Both the position numbers and the translations under genes were made by a program. Shown one piece after another: positions 34,723-44,915 of a stretch of 64,000 bases of DNA. Position 1 is the first letter of the stretch; each line of letters opens with the position of its first letter. Origin of the DNA: Gaeumannomyces sp. JS-464 (lineage: Eukaryota > Ascomycota > Sordariomycetes > Magnaporthales > Magnaporthaceae); the NCBI GenBank assembly GCA_002197995.1, contig NGZR01000001.1, positions 15,457,501 through 15,521,500 on the forward strand, written 5' to 3'. A model generated the notes under the pieces. That model saw nothing but the letters and a program-made list of their open reading frames with translations, did not search any database and was not told the DNA's origin.

Positions 34723-36582
34723 ACGTGGTTTACAAACAAGTCGCGCATATAAGCGAATCGCGCATTTTCCAATGCGACACGCGTTTCCCACTTCCAATTT
34801 TAATTTCTTAACAACTATAAATAAAATCGATATCGAAAAAAGCTAAAATTGTTCTCGCTATATAAGCAATCCAATTTAATCGGGGATTAAGTTTGCGTTC
34901 GGCGGCTAAAATTTACGATATTCCTAAATCCACATTACGCGACCAACGCGCCGGCCGACCTGCTTAACGCGACAACATGCCCAAATTACGAAAATTAACG
35001 GAATCCGAAAAGAAAGCGCTTGTTAAATACATATTTAAGCTGGATTTCCGCGCATTTCCTCCCCGGCCTTTTGGTGTTAAAAATATGGCTAACCGATTGC
35101 TCGCTAAACGTAACGCGGGCGCCGTCGGCAAAAACTGGGTCGCGAATTTCGTTAAACGCCGCGCAAAGCTTGGCACGCGTTAAATTCGAAAATACAATTA
35201 CTAAAAAGCTAAATGCGAAAATTCCAAACTCGTTTTTACGTAATTCGACTTTATGCGAAACATTGTTAACAAATATGGCATTTTGGATAACGACATTTAT
35301 AATTTCGATAAAACCGGCTTTTTTATAAGCATAATCGCCGCCGTTATAATTATTATAATATTGGAAAGCCGTAATAAAGCAAAGCTAGTTAAGCTTAGCA
35401 ATTAAAAATGGGTTATAATTATTTAAAAGGTTAATTGTTACGGTTAAGCGATCTTTTTTTTTATTATTGTTAAAAAGCAGTACTATTTAGCTAATTGGTA
35501 TTTAAAAACCGGCTTTTTACGCGATTAAATCATTTTAACAAATGCTAACGGGTAAATTACGAACGGGTTCGGCTTAAAATGGATTTAGCATTTCGATAAG
35601 CACATTGCATCGCGCATAAAAGGCACTTATCGTTTGTTAATGCTAAACGGCTACGAAAACCACTATTTGACGGATTTTAAGCTTTATTGCTAAAAACATA
35701 ACATTATTACGCTTTGCATGCTTTCGCATTCGTTTTATTTTTTTTAACCGTTTAACGTTAAATGTTTTAGCCTGTTAAAAAAGGCGTACGGTTAATAAAT
35801 TAAAAACCTAATAAAATCGCCGTTAACCACGTAATTAAAGTCGAATTCCTTTTAGCGTTTAAAGCGGCATTTTTAAACTTTATAACCGAAAAAAACATTT
35901 AAAAAAGTTTCCGAAAGGCCGGTTTTACTCCTTTTAATCCGGGTTCGGTTTTGAAAAAGCTGGATGTAAAGCTACGAACTTTAACTCCCTCGAGGGAGCT
36001 TTTAAACAACGCCGAACTTTGGACTTTTAAAACGCCGCGGATAGCTAAAAAAGCAACTTCGCAATCCGAACATATTAAAACTCGGATTTCCAATTACCGG
36101 AGTAACTTTCCGTTATTTATGCTAGCGGTTATAAACCAGCTTGCGAAAAAAACGAGTTCGATTATACATTAAATGGCCCTTTTTAAAGCCGAAGTTACTT
36201 CGTTACGCAAAGCGAACAAGGCATTAAGCAAACGCCGAAAGGCTAAAAAAACACGTGTTTAATAAAAAGGGTTACATATTGTCGAAAAAATACGTAATAT
36301 CCTAAACCAGGAGGAGCTAAATAAGCAATTATAGCAAAAAATGCGCGATTATAGGGGTTAATAAAGGAAGGCGATAACAACTCGTCGGCAATGTGGCATT
36401 TGCGGTAAAACCGGACATAATGCGCGCATTTGTTAAAAAGAAGTAAAAATGTCCGATATATATAGTTCCGAGTAGTTTAAATGGACTTTTGGCGTTGTTA
36501 GGTTAGCATGCGCGTTGATTGACCGGAAGTCGGGTGTGGGTGCGCGATTCGCTTGTGTGCGCGATTCGCTTGTAAACCACGT
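34723..36582 (+). mobile_element. Pogo/Fot1-like DNA transposon P6
   Basis: 1860 bp with TA duplications 34721-34722 and 36583-36584, inserted in X3 gag. The ends are of the first type (CAAGTCGCGCATATAAGCGAA; right end GCGCGATTCGCTTGTGTGCG). Of all copies it is among the least decayed at its N-terminal end. Confidence 0.9.
34977..36475 (+). pseudogene. Pogo-type transposase relic of P6
   Basis: Intact ATG at 34977, then MPKLRKLTESEKKALVKYIF, PPRPFGVKNMANRLLAKRNA and a region open for 68 codons. This is the CENP-B-like helix-turn-helix domain that binds the element ends. The DDE block (MLNGYENHYLTDFKLYC-like) is near 35640-35690. The C-terminal coiled coil and CGKTGHNARIC knuckle are at 36395-36440, with the stop at 36473. 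Inactivated by RIP-type stops after the N-terminal domain. Confidence 0.82.
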
Positions 36583-36584
36583 TA

Positions 36585-37381
36585 TCCTTTTTTTCCTATT
36601 ATTGTTCGTATAATTTATCGCTAATGCGAACCGCGTTTTAAACGTAATTCGTAAAAAACTTTAAACGATCCTATTTTTCGAGTTTATTTTTACGTTTTCG
36701 CGTAATTCGTTATAAACATGCAATATTAACGTAACGTCGTTTTAATTAAGCTTAATACTAATTCGTTAAAAGTTCGTTGCGTATTTAGCTGCGGGCTTTC
36801 GCTATTTAAAAGCTAGCAAATTTTTTTCGGCAATTCGGGTTTCGTCGATTATTCCGAACATTTTTTTAACTTTTTTTCCAAAAGTTTCGAAATTGGCGAA
36901 AATGATTTTAATAGCTTTTTAGCTATTTTTATACTTTTTAAAGTAATTGCTTTAAGTTAATTAAAACCACTTTTTCACTTTACCGTTTAGCTTAATAACA
37001 GCGTAAATAACCTTTTATTTTTAGCTTACAAATTGTTATTTATAAAATTTAAAATAGCTTTTGCATTTAGTAAAAAACGTTTTAAATTCGCCGTTTTCCT
37101 TTTCGTAAAAGTCCGGGGACGGGAATTTGTACGTTTTAACCGCGATAAGCGTTTTAAAAGATAGCAATTTCGTGGTAAATTGCTTTACTTCGGCCTAGTT
37201 TTGGGCGATTTCGTCCGCTATAAGCTTAAAAAGGTTAACCGTGTTAGCGGTTTCGTTAAAGTCGTACTTAACACCGTTAAAGGTAAAAACCGTGGTTTTT
37301 TCCTTTTTAAGCTTTTTGTTACTGATTGCTATAATTGCATTATCCTTTTTTTAGCAAGGTATTAAATAGGATTAGTTAAAA
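36585..37381 (-). pseudogene. 5' part of gag of X3
   Basis: Minus reading next to the 5' LTR, with the family gag blocks: TFNGVKYDFNETAN near 37230-37290, and FYEKENGEFKTFF near 37070-37120. It continues beyond P6 to the zinc knuckle at 34506. Confidence 0.75.
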
Positions 37382-38070
37382 TGTTATAATTAAAGGTTTG
37401 CTTTTAACGTAAAGCATTTCGGGGGTGGAAAGGATAATATCGCTAATTTAGTTAATAAAAGAATACGTAATTTAAAAGGACAATTTAATTGCTTGCTTTA
37501 AGGAATGCTTAAAAGCTAACTTAGGTTAATTAATGTTAAAGCTTTAATTAAAACCATTAAAAAGAAAAAAAAAAACCTATCTTTTATATATACGCTGCTT
37601 TTTCTTTAGTAGTTTTTGGATTTGTTGCTGTTAATCCACGTAATCTAGCGCGTGCATCCAGAAAGGGCCCACGCCTCGTAGAGCCGCAGGCCCACGGGCC
37701 GTGCGCTCCCACGAGCCTACAAAAGGGGATCTTATAATCCCCTTCTTGTAACTAGATTCCTACACAGACATGCATTACTACAAACACCAGTTCCAGATCT
37801 ATAGATTTTTATTCTTTCCTTTTAGGAGATCTCCGTGCCTACAGGAGTACCACTCCTACCAATAGTTGCTTTATTTACAAATTTATAAATCCTTTTGGAT
37901 TTGCCGCTTTGTTTGTAAATTTACAAATCTTTTTTGGATTTATCGCTTTGCTTATAAATTTATAAATTCTTTTTGGGTTACGTAACTTTACGTGTTTTAG
38001 TGCGGGGCAAAGGCATTAGTTAAGGCCTTTCCCGTTTCGCTGTTTTGGGGTTTGCATACTGGTCGTAACA
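37382..38070 (-). repeat. 5' LTR of X3, interrupted by a solo LTR
   Basis: LTR halves 37382-37628 and 37870-38070 enclose a 236-bp foreign LTR and its duplicated target GTTGC. Joined length is 448 bp. A TATATATAC sequence near 37585 is a possible promoter element. Confidence 0.9.
37629..37864 (+). repeat. Solo LTR, 236 bp, little-decayed copy
   Basis: Begins TGTTAATCCACGTAATC and ends CTACCAATA, with GTTGC duplicated at 37624-37628 and 37865-37869. Same length as 636-871. It retains most CpA and GGG sites that are lost there, so it arrived after or escaped most RIP. Confidence 0.92.
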
Positions 38071-38172
38071 TAATGCTTCGTTTTAAAATGCTTATTTTTA
38101 ATGGTTTTTTTTACAGCTTTTTTTCCCTGGTTACGGTTGTAACAATTTATTAAAATGCTAAACTTTTAAAGT

Positions 38173-39326
38173 TTAATATTTAATATACCCGCCCCGTGCA
38201 GCTTGCAATGCGGCCACCCTTTGTGGCATTTCGTCGAAAAAAATATTAATAAACTTTTATAAAATTGCCTTTTACGCCGCAACGATTGTAATATAAAATT
38301 TAACCCGATTCGCGTCGTTTTTTTCTTTTTAAATAAATGCAATTCGGGGTTATCCCTACGCAAGATTTGCTTAACAAGCTTTTAAACGTGCTTAATAAGG
38401 TTTATATTTAGGTTATAAAACGGCCATTTAATCGGATTTATTTTATAACGCTTAAACCACTTTTTAACCGTTGGAAACGTATAAATACGTGCATTATTTT
38501 GCTGGAAAAAACGCGGGTTGCGCTTTTTTAAACCCGAAGCTTTTAAAGCACGTATATACGACCACGTTATATAGCCGTTTTTTTTTTAAAAAAAAATAGG
38601 ATCCTTTGTTATAAATACTAAAAAAAACCTTTCACCTTTTTAAATAAAGTCGTAATACATTTAAAAAGCGTAAATTTAACGTGCGATTTCGGTTTAACAA
38701 ATCGACGCTCGTATTTTAGTTTAAAAAGTTAAAAAAACCATTTCTTTGCACTTTTGTTAAAGTTGTTTTTAAAAATAACCTTATGAAAAAATTCCCTTTA
38801 TTTTTGTTAATTAAAAGCTTTATAAATATATTAATTTTAAAACTACGTACCTCATTTAATTCGTGCTTTTTTCCCTGCCAAATAAATGCAAAAGTACAGC
38901 GGTAAGCTGTATTAACTGGGTTTAAATAATCCGCTTAACTGGGCGCCATTTGCGCGAATACTTGCAAGGCAAATTTAACTAAAAAGTATTACGGCACACC
39001 GGAGTAAGGCACAGCTTTATAAGCTCGTGGTACCGCATTCCGGGTTAGCGTTTAATCGTTATTAGAATATATCGCTTTTAAGAGGGCGTAAGCTTTTTAA
39101 AGGTATTAAAACGAGGTAAAGAATAAAAGGTTCCATAGGTTTCAAAACGATTAATCGTATCGCGAATGGTGGCGCGTCGACAGCCAAACAGGCGGGCCAA
39201 CTCGGATTTGGAAACGCCGATCGCAGCCCAACTATAAATGGTCGCACGAGTTTCCGGAGTTAATTTTTGGCCTTTCTCACGGCCTGCCATCAGATTAAGC
39301 CCAAAAGCACGCATAGCAGCCGACAT
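38173..39326 (-). pseudogene. Tc1/mariner-type transposase relic
   Basis: Minus-strand reading of about 384 codons. The first 82 residues are intact (39078-39326): KLTPETRATIYSWAAIGVSK, then ELARLFGCRRATIRDTINRF, a paired helix-turn-helix DNA-binding domain. From about 39060 downward stops appear and the sequence becomes AT-rich. The C-terminus reads FFDEMPQRVAALQAARGGY with a TAA at 38173-38175, matching the typical Tc1 ending (LI-SMPRRV..VI.A.GG.T.Y). The catalytic DDE core is too decayed to read. Terminal repeats were not found. Confidence 0.8.
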
Positions 39327-39339
39327 TTGGCGAAGTTAT

Positions 39340-40296
39340 AGAAGAAAAAAGAAAAGGGAGGGTTTGGATACGTGACGCGACGCGTTTTTATTAAGGTGGG
39401 GTGGACGGAGACTTTTGACATTAGCTGTAGTTGGGGGCGAGGGCAAGGGCTTTTGAGCGTGTCCTTATCTTTCCTTTTGTGGTCCAGGCTAGAGGTTACA
39501 GTGCTCACACTCGCATCGCAAATCCCGCCATTGTCGTCGCTTGTTCCCCGATACGCTTTTTCCGCTTTCTCCACCCCCGCCCCCTTTTATCGACCCTTTA
39601 GCAGTGCCCGACCATGACATGGTGGTGCACGATAAAAAGGCTTTCCAGATATCGAGGTGGGTGTTTGCCTCCTCCATTTTGTGCACCGCCAAACTTCACA
39701 GTAAAAGACCGGTTCTCTGCTTTAGCGGTCCTATTCCGTCGGAGCCGTATTCAATGGTTGGCCGAAACGGGCCAAGCTTTCGCTTGTGCATCTGAGTTTA
39801 TCATCCGACTTTGTGAATGCTGGCAGCTTCTTTTTCTCATCCTTTGTCGCCTGGCCTTCCCAGAGCGACGCAGTTGTATCACTTTTTAGGAAGCCGAGAG
39901 CTGCAAACGGCAATTTGCTGCCTAGCCAGCCCCGTTTGTACAGGCAGACCTACTTGCGTCATTGAGCAAACGCCGGAAGGGCATCATGCCTTGTGGCGTG
40001 CCTGCCCGCTGCGCCTTCCCTTGAGTTCTCGTCGCCTCAGGCACGCACCATGCCATGCGAGAGTTTGGACGGGTCGCCTGTCCGATGGCCAGTTTGATGG
40101 TGTGTTGACGGCGAGGTGAGAAATCGGTCAAATTAACTAACCTCTACACACTATGCAGGCTTGTTTTCTCGGATCCCCCAAAATCCAGATCTTCCCCAGT
40201 CCGCACCCAGACTTTCTTTTACGTCGTGCCGGCAGAAGAGGCCCACGCCAAACAGGTTCATCGACAAATCGCACCGAGGGTGTGGAGGCAGCAACC
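39340..40296. other. Unassigned normal-composition region upstream of the hypothetical gene
   Basis: Normal base composition, without RIP. Open stretches occur in several frames, but none has recognisable homology. Near its end a possible 43-nt intron (GTGAGA at 40116, a CTAAC branch-like site, CAG at 40156-40158) could belong to the 5' untranslated part of the next gene. That intron would be short even for a fungus. Confidence 0.4.
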
Positions 40297-41248
40297 ATGG
40301 CGCCCAACGACGGGTCCGGCTTCCTGGAGATACCCACGCTAAACGACTCGCTCGCCGTGCTCGGAAACAAGCTCTCCGCGCTCGCCGCCGCCGCCCGGCG
40401 CAGCGACAGCATCGCGAAAGCTACAAACTACGCCGCCGTCCCGGTGCCGCGCAATACCTGGCGCACTTACGGCGACGGCGACAACGACGGTAATGACAGC
40501 AAGGCCGCCGCCACCACCCCCGCAGTGGCCGAGCGGGACGCTACCAGCATCGCGGTCGGCGAGATGCCGCCCGACGAATTCATGGACTGGACTGCTTACA
40601 CCAGCGGCCAGCTCCGGCTGCCCGCCGTCGACTGGGCTGACGGCTCGACCTGCCGCCCGGAGCCGACGTCGCTCAAGGGCCTCCGGACGGCCACCCGGCG
40701 CGCCGAGGCCCTGAGCCGCCTGTACGCCGAGGAGGAGGAGGCGCCGGCGCTGACGCCGGGCCACGCCGTCTGGTTCGTCGAGCAGCACCTGCCGCACCTG
40801 CTGCTCGTTAAGGCCATGGCGCGTGTCATCGGCGCCGAGACCAACCTTAGCGGTGGCCGGCGCGCGGGGTCGGGCCCCTCCGCCTCCGCGGCGGCGGCGG
40901 CACAGACCGGCGGACAAACTGGCGGACCTGCAAACCATCAACAAGATCCTGTCCCTCACGGGCCGCGTCCAGGCGAGATGCGCGAGCGAGGGCGGCAGGC
41001 CGGGCCTGCGGGCCATCGAGCAGCCGCGCCTCGCCCTCGTCGCCCACCGCACGGCCCTCCGCGCGGCCCTGAACGGCGGCCGAGATGATGGCGGTGGCGG
41101 TGGAGGAGGTCGCCTTGCGACTGGGACCGCCCCAGCGGTGGCGGTTAAGCGGAAGCGGGACGACGGTGACGAGGACAAGGACGGGCAGCGGCGCGGGCCG
41201 GCCGGAGAAAATGCCGCGCGGCCCGTCAAGCGAAGGAGGGAGGCGTGA
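40297..41248 (+). pseudogene. Hypothetical nuclear protein gene with an internal frame break
   Basis: ATG at 40297 is in good context (GCAACCATGG) and starts MAPNDGSGFLEIPTLNDSLA. A conserved-looking middle (PPDEFMDWTAYTSGQL, HAVWFVEQHLPHLLLVKAMA) is in frame 1 to about 40860. From about 40905 the convincing coding frame is frame 2 (DKLADLQTINKILSLTGRVQ, RAIEQPRLALVAHRTALRAA). It ends with two basic nuclear-localisation-like clusters (KRKRDD, VKRRRE) at TGA 41246. The switch lies in a GC-rich stretch with G runs and CGG repeats. No intron of normal size resolves it, so a frameshift (mutation or assembly error) is likely. The sequence is not RIP-affected. Function not recognised. Confidence 0.55.
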
Positions 41249-41334
41249 GGAAGGATGTTTCGGCTTTTTCTCTTCGTCTTTTCTTATTCCAGCAAGGGTA
41301 ACATAAGGAGCTGGGCATATGAAGCCAAGTAAAT

Positions 41335-41471
41335 ATGGATGCCGCCTTCGAAAGGGCTTCGCTCGCGCCCATCACCCACGGACTGGGCTGGTCCAAGGAC
41401 GAGGTTTTGGTGCTTCTCGCCAAGGCTAGGAAGGACATTCGCGATACCAAAATCCACGCTTACTAGCCCGT
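41335..41471 (+). pseudogene. C-terminal exon remnant of a SAM-dependent methyltransferase-like gene
   Basis: Reads MDAAFERASLAPITHGLGWS, then KDEVLVLLAKARKDIRDTKI and HAY-stop-PV. This pattern (…HGLGWS.EEV…RKDIRD…HAYWPV) resembles the C-terminus of fungal class I methyltransferases of the LaeA/UbiE-like type. The stop TAG stands where TGG (Trp) is expected. A GTAAGT donor-like site follows directly, as if an exon ended there. Nothing upstream encodes the catalytic domain. Confidence 0.5.
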
Positions 41472-41659
41472 GTAAGTTGCGTCCACACTCCTTGTTTCGT
41501 TCAAAAGGCTCAACCAGTGCACCACCCCAAATTGCTATTTGCACCCACTTTGGCCCGTGCACCGGCAATGCACGCCGGTTTCGGTCCCCACCAAATATGG
41601 CCGGCAATTAAAACCACGTGACGTTTCCAATCCCTCCCACGCCGTTTTTTCCGGCTTTC

Positions 41660-42419
41660 GCACAACAACAACGGCGGCGCCACGAACGAAGCTATTCCCA
41701 CCCCGGAAGACGTCTCTTCCGACGAGGCTAGCACGCACGTGCCTTCCGACGGCGAGGCTACGACTCCCGTGGCCCGGGACGGGCTTCTTTGGACCGCTAA
41801 GCCCACGGATATCATGGCTTCCCTCTACCCCCGATCAACAGGGCTTGTTCGAGGCTGTGCGCGCGTTTGCTGATTCCCATGGCTTTGCCTGTTCTACTAA
41901 GCGCACCGATTCCAATGCCCACGGCATTAATAAAGTCACGCTCGGCTGCACGCTCGGAAACGCCCTCGCAGCCGGTCCAGGGGCCTCCGCTGTCGAACAA
42001 CGACCTCGCACATGGCCGACTGCCCGTACGAACCCGTTTTGCAACGCCGCATGGCCAACAACGGCTTTTGGAGCCTCCGCGTAATTAACTCGACACATGC
42101 CGGCCACGGCCCGATCGCCGACGTGCCAGAAAAGCCCCTCCGCCTCGAGGACGTCACAGACGAGCAGTTGGATCTGTTGCGGCCCCTGTTCGAAGACACC
42201 ACGGTCCGCACACGAGCGATTTCCGACTTTATGCGCATACGCTTCCCTGAGCGGCCCTGGGAGGTCAAAACGCTGTATCGGTGGCGTTCCCTGTACCGCA
42301 AAGAGGCCGTCGACGGCTACCAACCCACGGCCGCCTTCCTCCTCGCCCTGCAACGGGACCAAATCAAGTTCACGGAGTTCAACCCGCCGGACTTTTTAGA
42401 ACAAATACAGGCTTTGTGA
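41660..42419 (+). pseudogene. N-terminal part of a MULE transposase (FAR1-like), frameshifted
   Basis: Three consecutive frames must be joined. First EDVSSDEASTHVPSDGEATT and TDIMASL; then LFEAVRAFADSHGFACSTKR and NAHGINKVTLGCTLG (41840-41955); then PSQPVQGPPLSNND; then MADCPYEPVLQRRMANNGFW and SLRVINSTHAGHGPI from 42012. It ends FNPPDFLEQIQAL at TGA 42417. The Cys/His-containing block is the FAR1/WRKY-GCM-like DNA-binding domain at the start of fungal MULE transposases. The catalytic DDE part is absent. There is no RIP decay, so inactivation came from indels. It shares the FNPPDFL block with the RIP-decayed MULE at 62530-64000. Confidence 0.7.
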
Positions 42420-42732
42420 CCACGTTCACGGGTGAACCGAGCAAGCTGGGGCAGGCATGCGCCGCTTTGGTGGGCCGCTAGCTAGAGGCACTCAGGTGGC
42501 TCACTGGACCCCTATTGGCGGACAAGGGGTTCAATTCTGCCTCGACAAGCTTGGGAGCGCCTTGAGCGGGTCGGGCAGCATTGGCCACTGGGCCACGGAT
42601 TCAACATCTCTGTCCTCAGTTCTTGCACGTCCACAGGGGTGATGTCGTCCCCCCGATCCTTAATGTGGGATTTGTCCGCCTGCAGGACTTTTACCAGCCA
42701 GGTCTTTGACCGATTGACGAACCCACGAAACC

Positions 42733-44915
42733 ATGCTTAGGAGGATGAGGGATTCTCTGTCGCCTCCATTTGGCGCGCCTTCTGTCTTCGCGCCGGACAA
42801 GACCAAGGTCCTTCAGCGTGTTACGCACTCATGTCACCACTGCAAAGGACTGATTTTCGAGCTGGACGAAGCCCCGGAGGTTTCTCTCCGTGGGAATCAG
42901 ACTTCTTATATTATATTCAGGCAAGACTTGATCCTTTACGACGTTCGTCATCTTGCCAGCACCACCGATTGCCCCCTGTTCAAATCATTCTTCAAGCCCG
43001 AAGCCCTCAGGCTGCGCAGAGACTGGAAATTCGCACCCGATGGTAAATACAAAGACGAGTATGAGCCACTCTGCTTCAGTGTGAAGCTCCACCTATCCCA
43101 TCGAGCTCCCTCCGAAACAAACCCCGAGCCTCCTAAACTTTTCGTCAAGGTTCCGCGCTCGGCGTCTTGGGACACAAAATATGACAGGATCGGCGACGTG
43201 AGGGATGGACCGCCAGCTTACTCGTTGTTCTGTGCCAGGAGTGAGTCCAGTCATTCCAATACCACGATGCGACCATTGCCGCAAGCAGACATGCTAACTC
43301 CCGTCCATCCGCGTCTGGCATCTTTACAGCTGGTGGCGACAAGAACTCTAGCTTTTGGTTTCCCAAAACTCCTCAATTGAACTTCGGAACTCGGCAAGCT
43401 TTGGACGAGGTTAGGAGCAAGCTTGACCTTTGCCACCGAACCCATGTAGCATGTCGAGCCACTTCGGCCACAATACAGGCCGTGGCCCGGCCCAAGCGTC
43501 TCCTTGAATTCGACACCACTACAAGACGGTTCTGTGTAATACCCACAGCCGGTGGCCATGTGGAATATGCTGCGCTCAGCTACTGTTGGGGGACAAGCCA
43601 GACGATGCTAACCTCAGATAACGCCAAGCTGCTGCAGTCGGGCGTCCACTCAAACTTCTTTTCGCGATCTATCCAAGACGCCGCGAAGGTCGTCTTGGCC
43701 TGCGGGCTTCGGCACTTGTGGGTCGACGCCATCTGCATTCTACAGGACGATCCTGGCGAGATGGCTGGGGAGATCCAAAATATGGGCGACATATACCGCG
43801 GTGCAAGCTTCACTATCGCCGCTGCAAACTCGGCAACGAACAAGCAAGGGTTCCTACGCGGAACCCCCCGGGACGCTTATCCGATGTGTCTATGGAACCA
43901 CGACGGAACCAAGACTCACCTTATGATGGTTCCCCACCCAGATGATTTCCAGAGAAGCTCCGAGCATCCTCTCCATACCCGGGGCTGGACCTTGCAAGAA
44001 GGTATCGTACTGACGCCTTCCCTTATGGGACCTATGCAGGCACTAATGAGAGCAAACAAAGCATACTTCTCAACGAGGTATGTCCAGTTTGGCCTGCACT
44101 CGGTGACGGTCGAGTGCGCCGCAACGATCACGGACTCCTGCGGTATCATCCCGCGGCGACGCTCTACCCCGCCTACCTCCCTCGAGACCTCTCCCAGCGG
44201 ATGGGACAGCGTGATCGAGACGTATTCTTCGCGTCAGCTTACCATGCCGTCGGACAAACTGGTAGCGATATCGGCTATGGCAAAAGACGCAGCAGGGAGG
44301 CTGGAAGATCCGCGACCGGAGAACTACCTAGCAGGGCTCTGGCGCCAGAACCTGGCAAGAGGGTTGTTGTGGGAGATAAAGGACCATATACGGCCGCGCC
44401 CAACGTGTTACAGGGCGCCTTCCTGGTCGTGGGCGTCGGTGGACGGAAGGGTGGACGTCATCGCGACCGACGCATCCAACTGCCGGCTGGTTATCCTCGA
44501 TGCTGCGACGTCGTGGGACGCCACCACAGGCCCATTCTCCGCCGTCACCGGGGGGTTCGTTCTTGTCAAAGCCCTGATGATGGCTATCTCGGGTGACACT
44601 ATTACCAAGGACTGGGATATCCGGTATTTCGGAATATCCGGGCATCTAGACGCCGCCGAGCCCGGCCTTCTCGATGACAGTGGCCAGAGACCGCAAATCT
44701 GGCTCCTACAAGGCCAAGAGCAACGGGGCAGAGTGGCGACAAACAGAGCCCCCTGGTATGTGGAAGACTATGTTCGGGTATTTGGGTTAATTCTCTTGGA
44801 AAACGCCAATGGTCAGTCGTATAGGCGAATCGGGTCGTTCTCGACGGATGACTCGGATGACTGGGATTTTATCTGGGGGACCTCGGTAACAAAGCGCACC
44901 ATTCGAATCGAATAG
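42733..44915 (+). CDS. HET-domain (heterokaryon incompatibility) protein, two exons, 697 aa
   Basis: Exons 42733-43240 and 43330-44915; the 89-nt intron has GTGAGT at 43241 and ACAG at 43326-43329, and splicing keeps one frame across the junction. The start ATG is in good context (AAACCATGC). Residues around 34-40 form a small Cys/His patch (SCHHCKGL), common at the start of this type. The HET domain starts at about residue 249 (YAALSYCWG) and includes LWVDAICILQDD (302-313) and RGWTLQE (387-393). The C-terminal region has DKLVAISAMAKDA, NYLAGLWRQNLARGLLWEI and APSWSWASV (532-540), all standard for fungal HET proteins. Such proteins trigger cell death when incompatible strains fuse, acting with a partner locus. 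No stops and no RIP signature, so it is probably functional. A 13-residue stretch after RGWTLQE is unusual. Confidence 0.92.
43241..43329 (+). other. Spliceosomal intron of the HET gene (89 nt)
   Basis: Donor GTGAGT, acceptor TTTACAG, and a GCTAACTC branch-like site at about 43293-43300. The exon junction codon becomes ACT (Thr), giving CAR-T-GGDKNSSFWFPKTPQL, which is a natural continuation into the HET reading. Confidence 0.85.

Larger units (their letters stand above)
28744..38070 (-). mobile_element. Chromovirus X3, full length with perfect target duplication
   Basis: Bounded on both sides by the identical 5-bp duplication TAATG (28739-28743 and 38071-38075). The 3' LTR is 28744-29190. 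The 5' LTR is 37382-38070, interrupted by a 236-bp solo LTR; without it both LTRs are 447-448 bp. The interior holds, from right to left, gag, P6, the rest of gag with zinc knuckle, pol with chromodomain, and the opposite-strand 3' module. Without insertions it is about 7.2 kb. Confidence 0.92.

Noticed and set aside
40339..41229. Long minus-strand open frame (296 codons) across the hypothetical gene
   Set aside because: It mirrors the GC-rich coding region, is rich in Arg/Pro/Gly runs, and lacks any recognisable block; treated as an antisense shadow.
41835..42362. Minus-strand open frame of 175 codons over the MULE remnant
   Set aside because: The plus strand contains recognisable FAR1/MULE blocks, so this is a shadow.
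44114..44596. Plus-strand open frame of 160 codons within the HET gene
   Set aside because: Different frame from the HET reading, which has family motifs before and after it.
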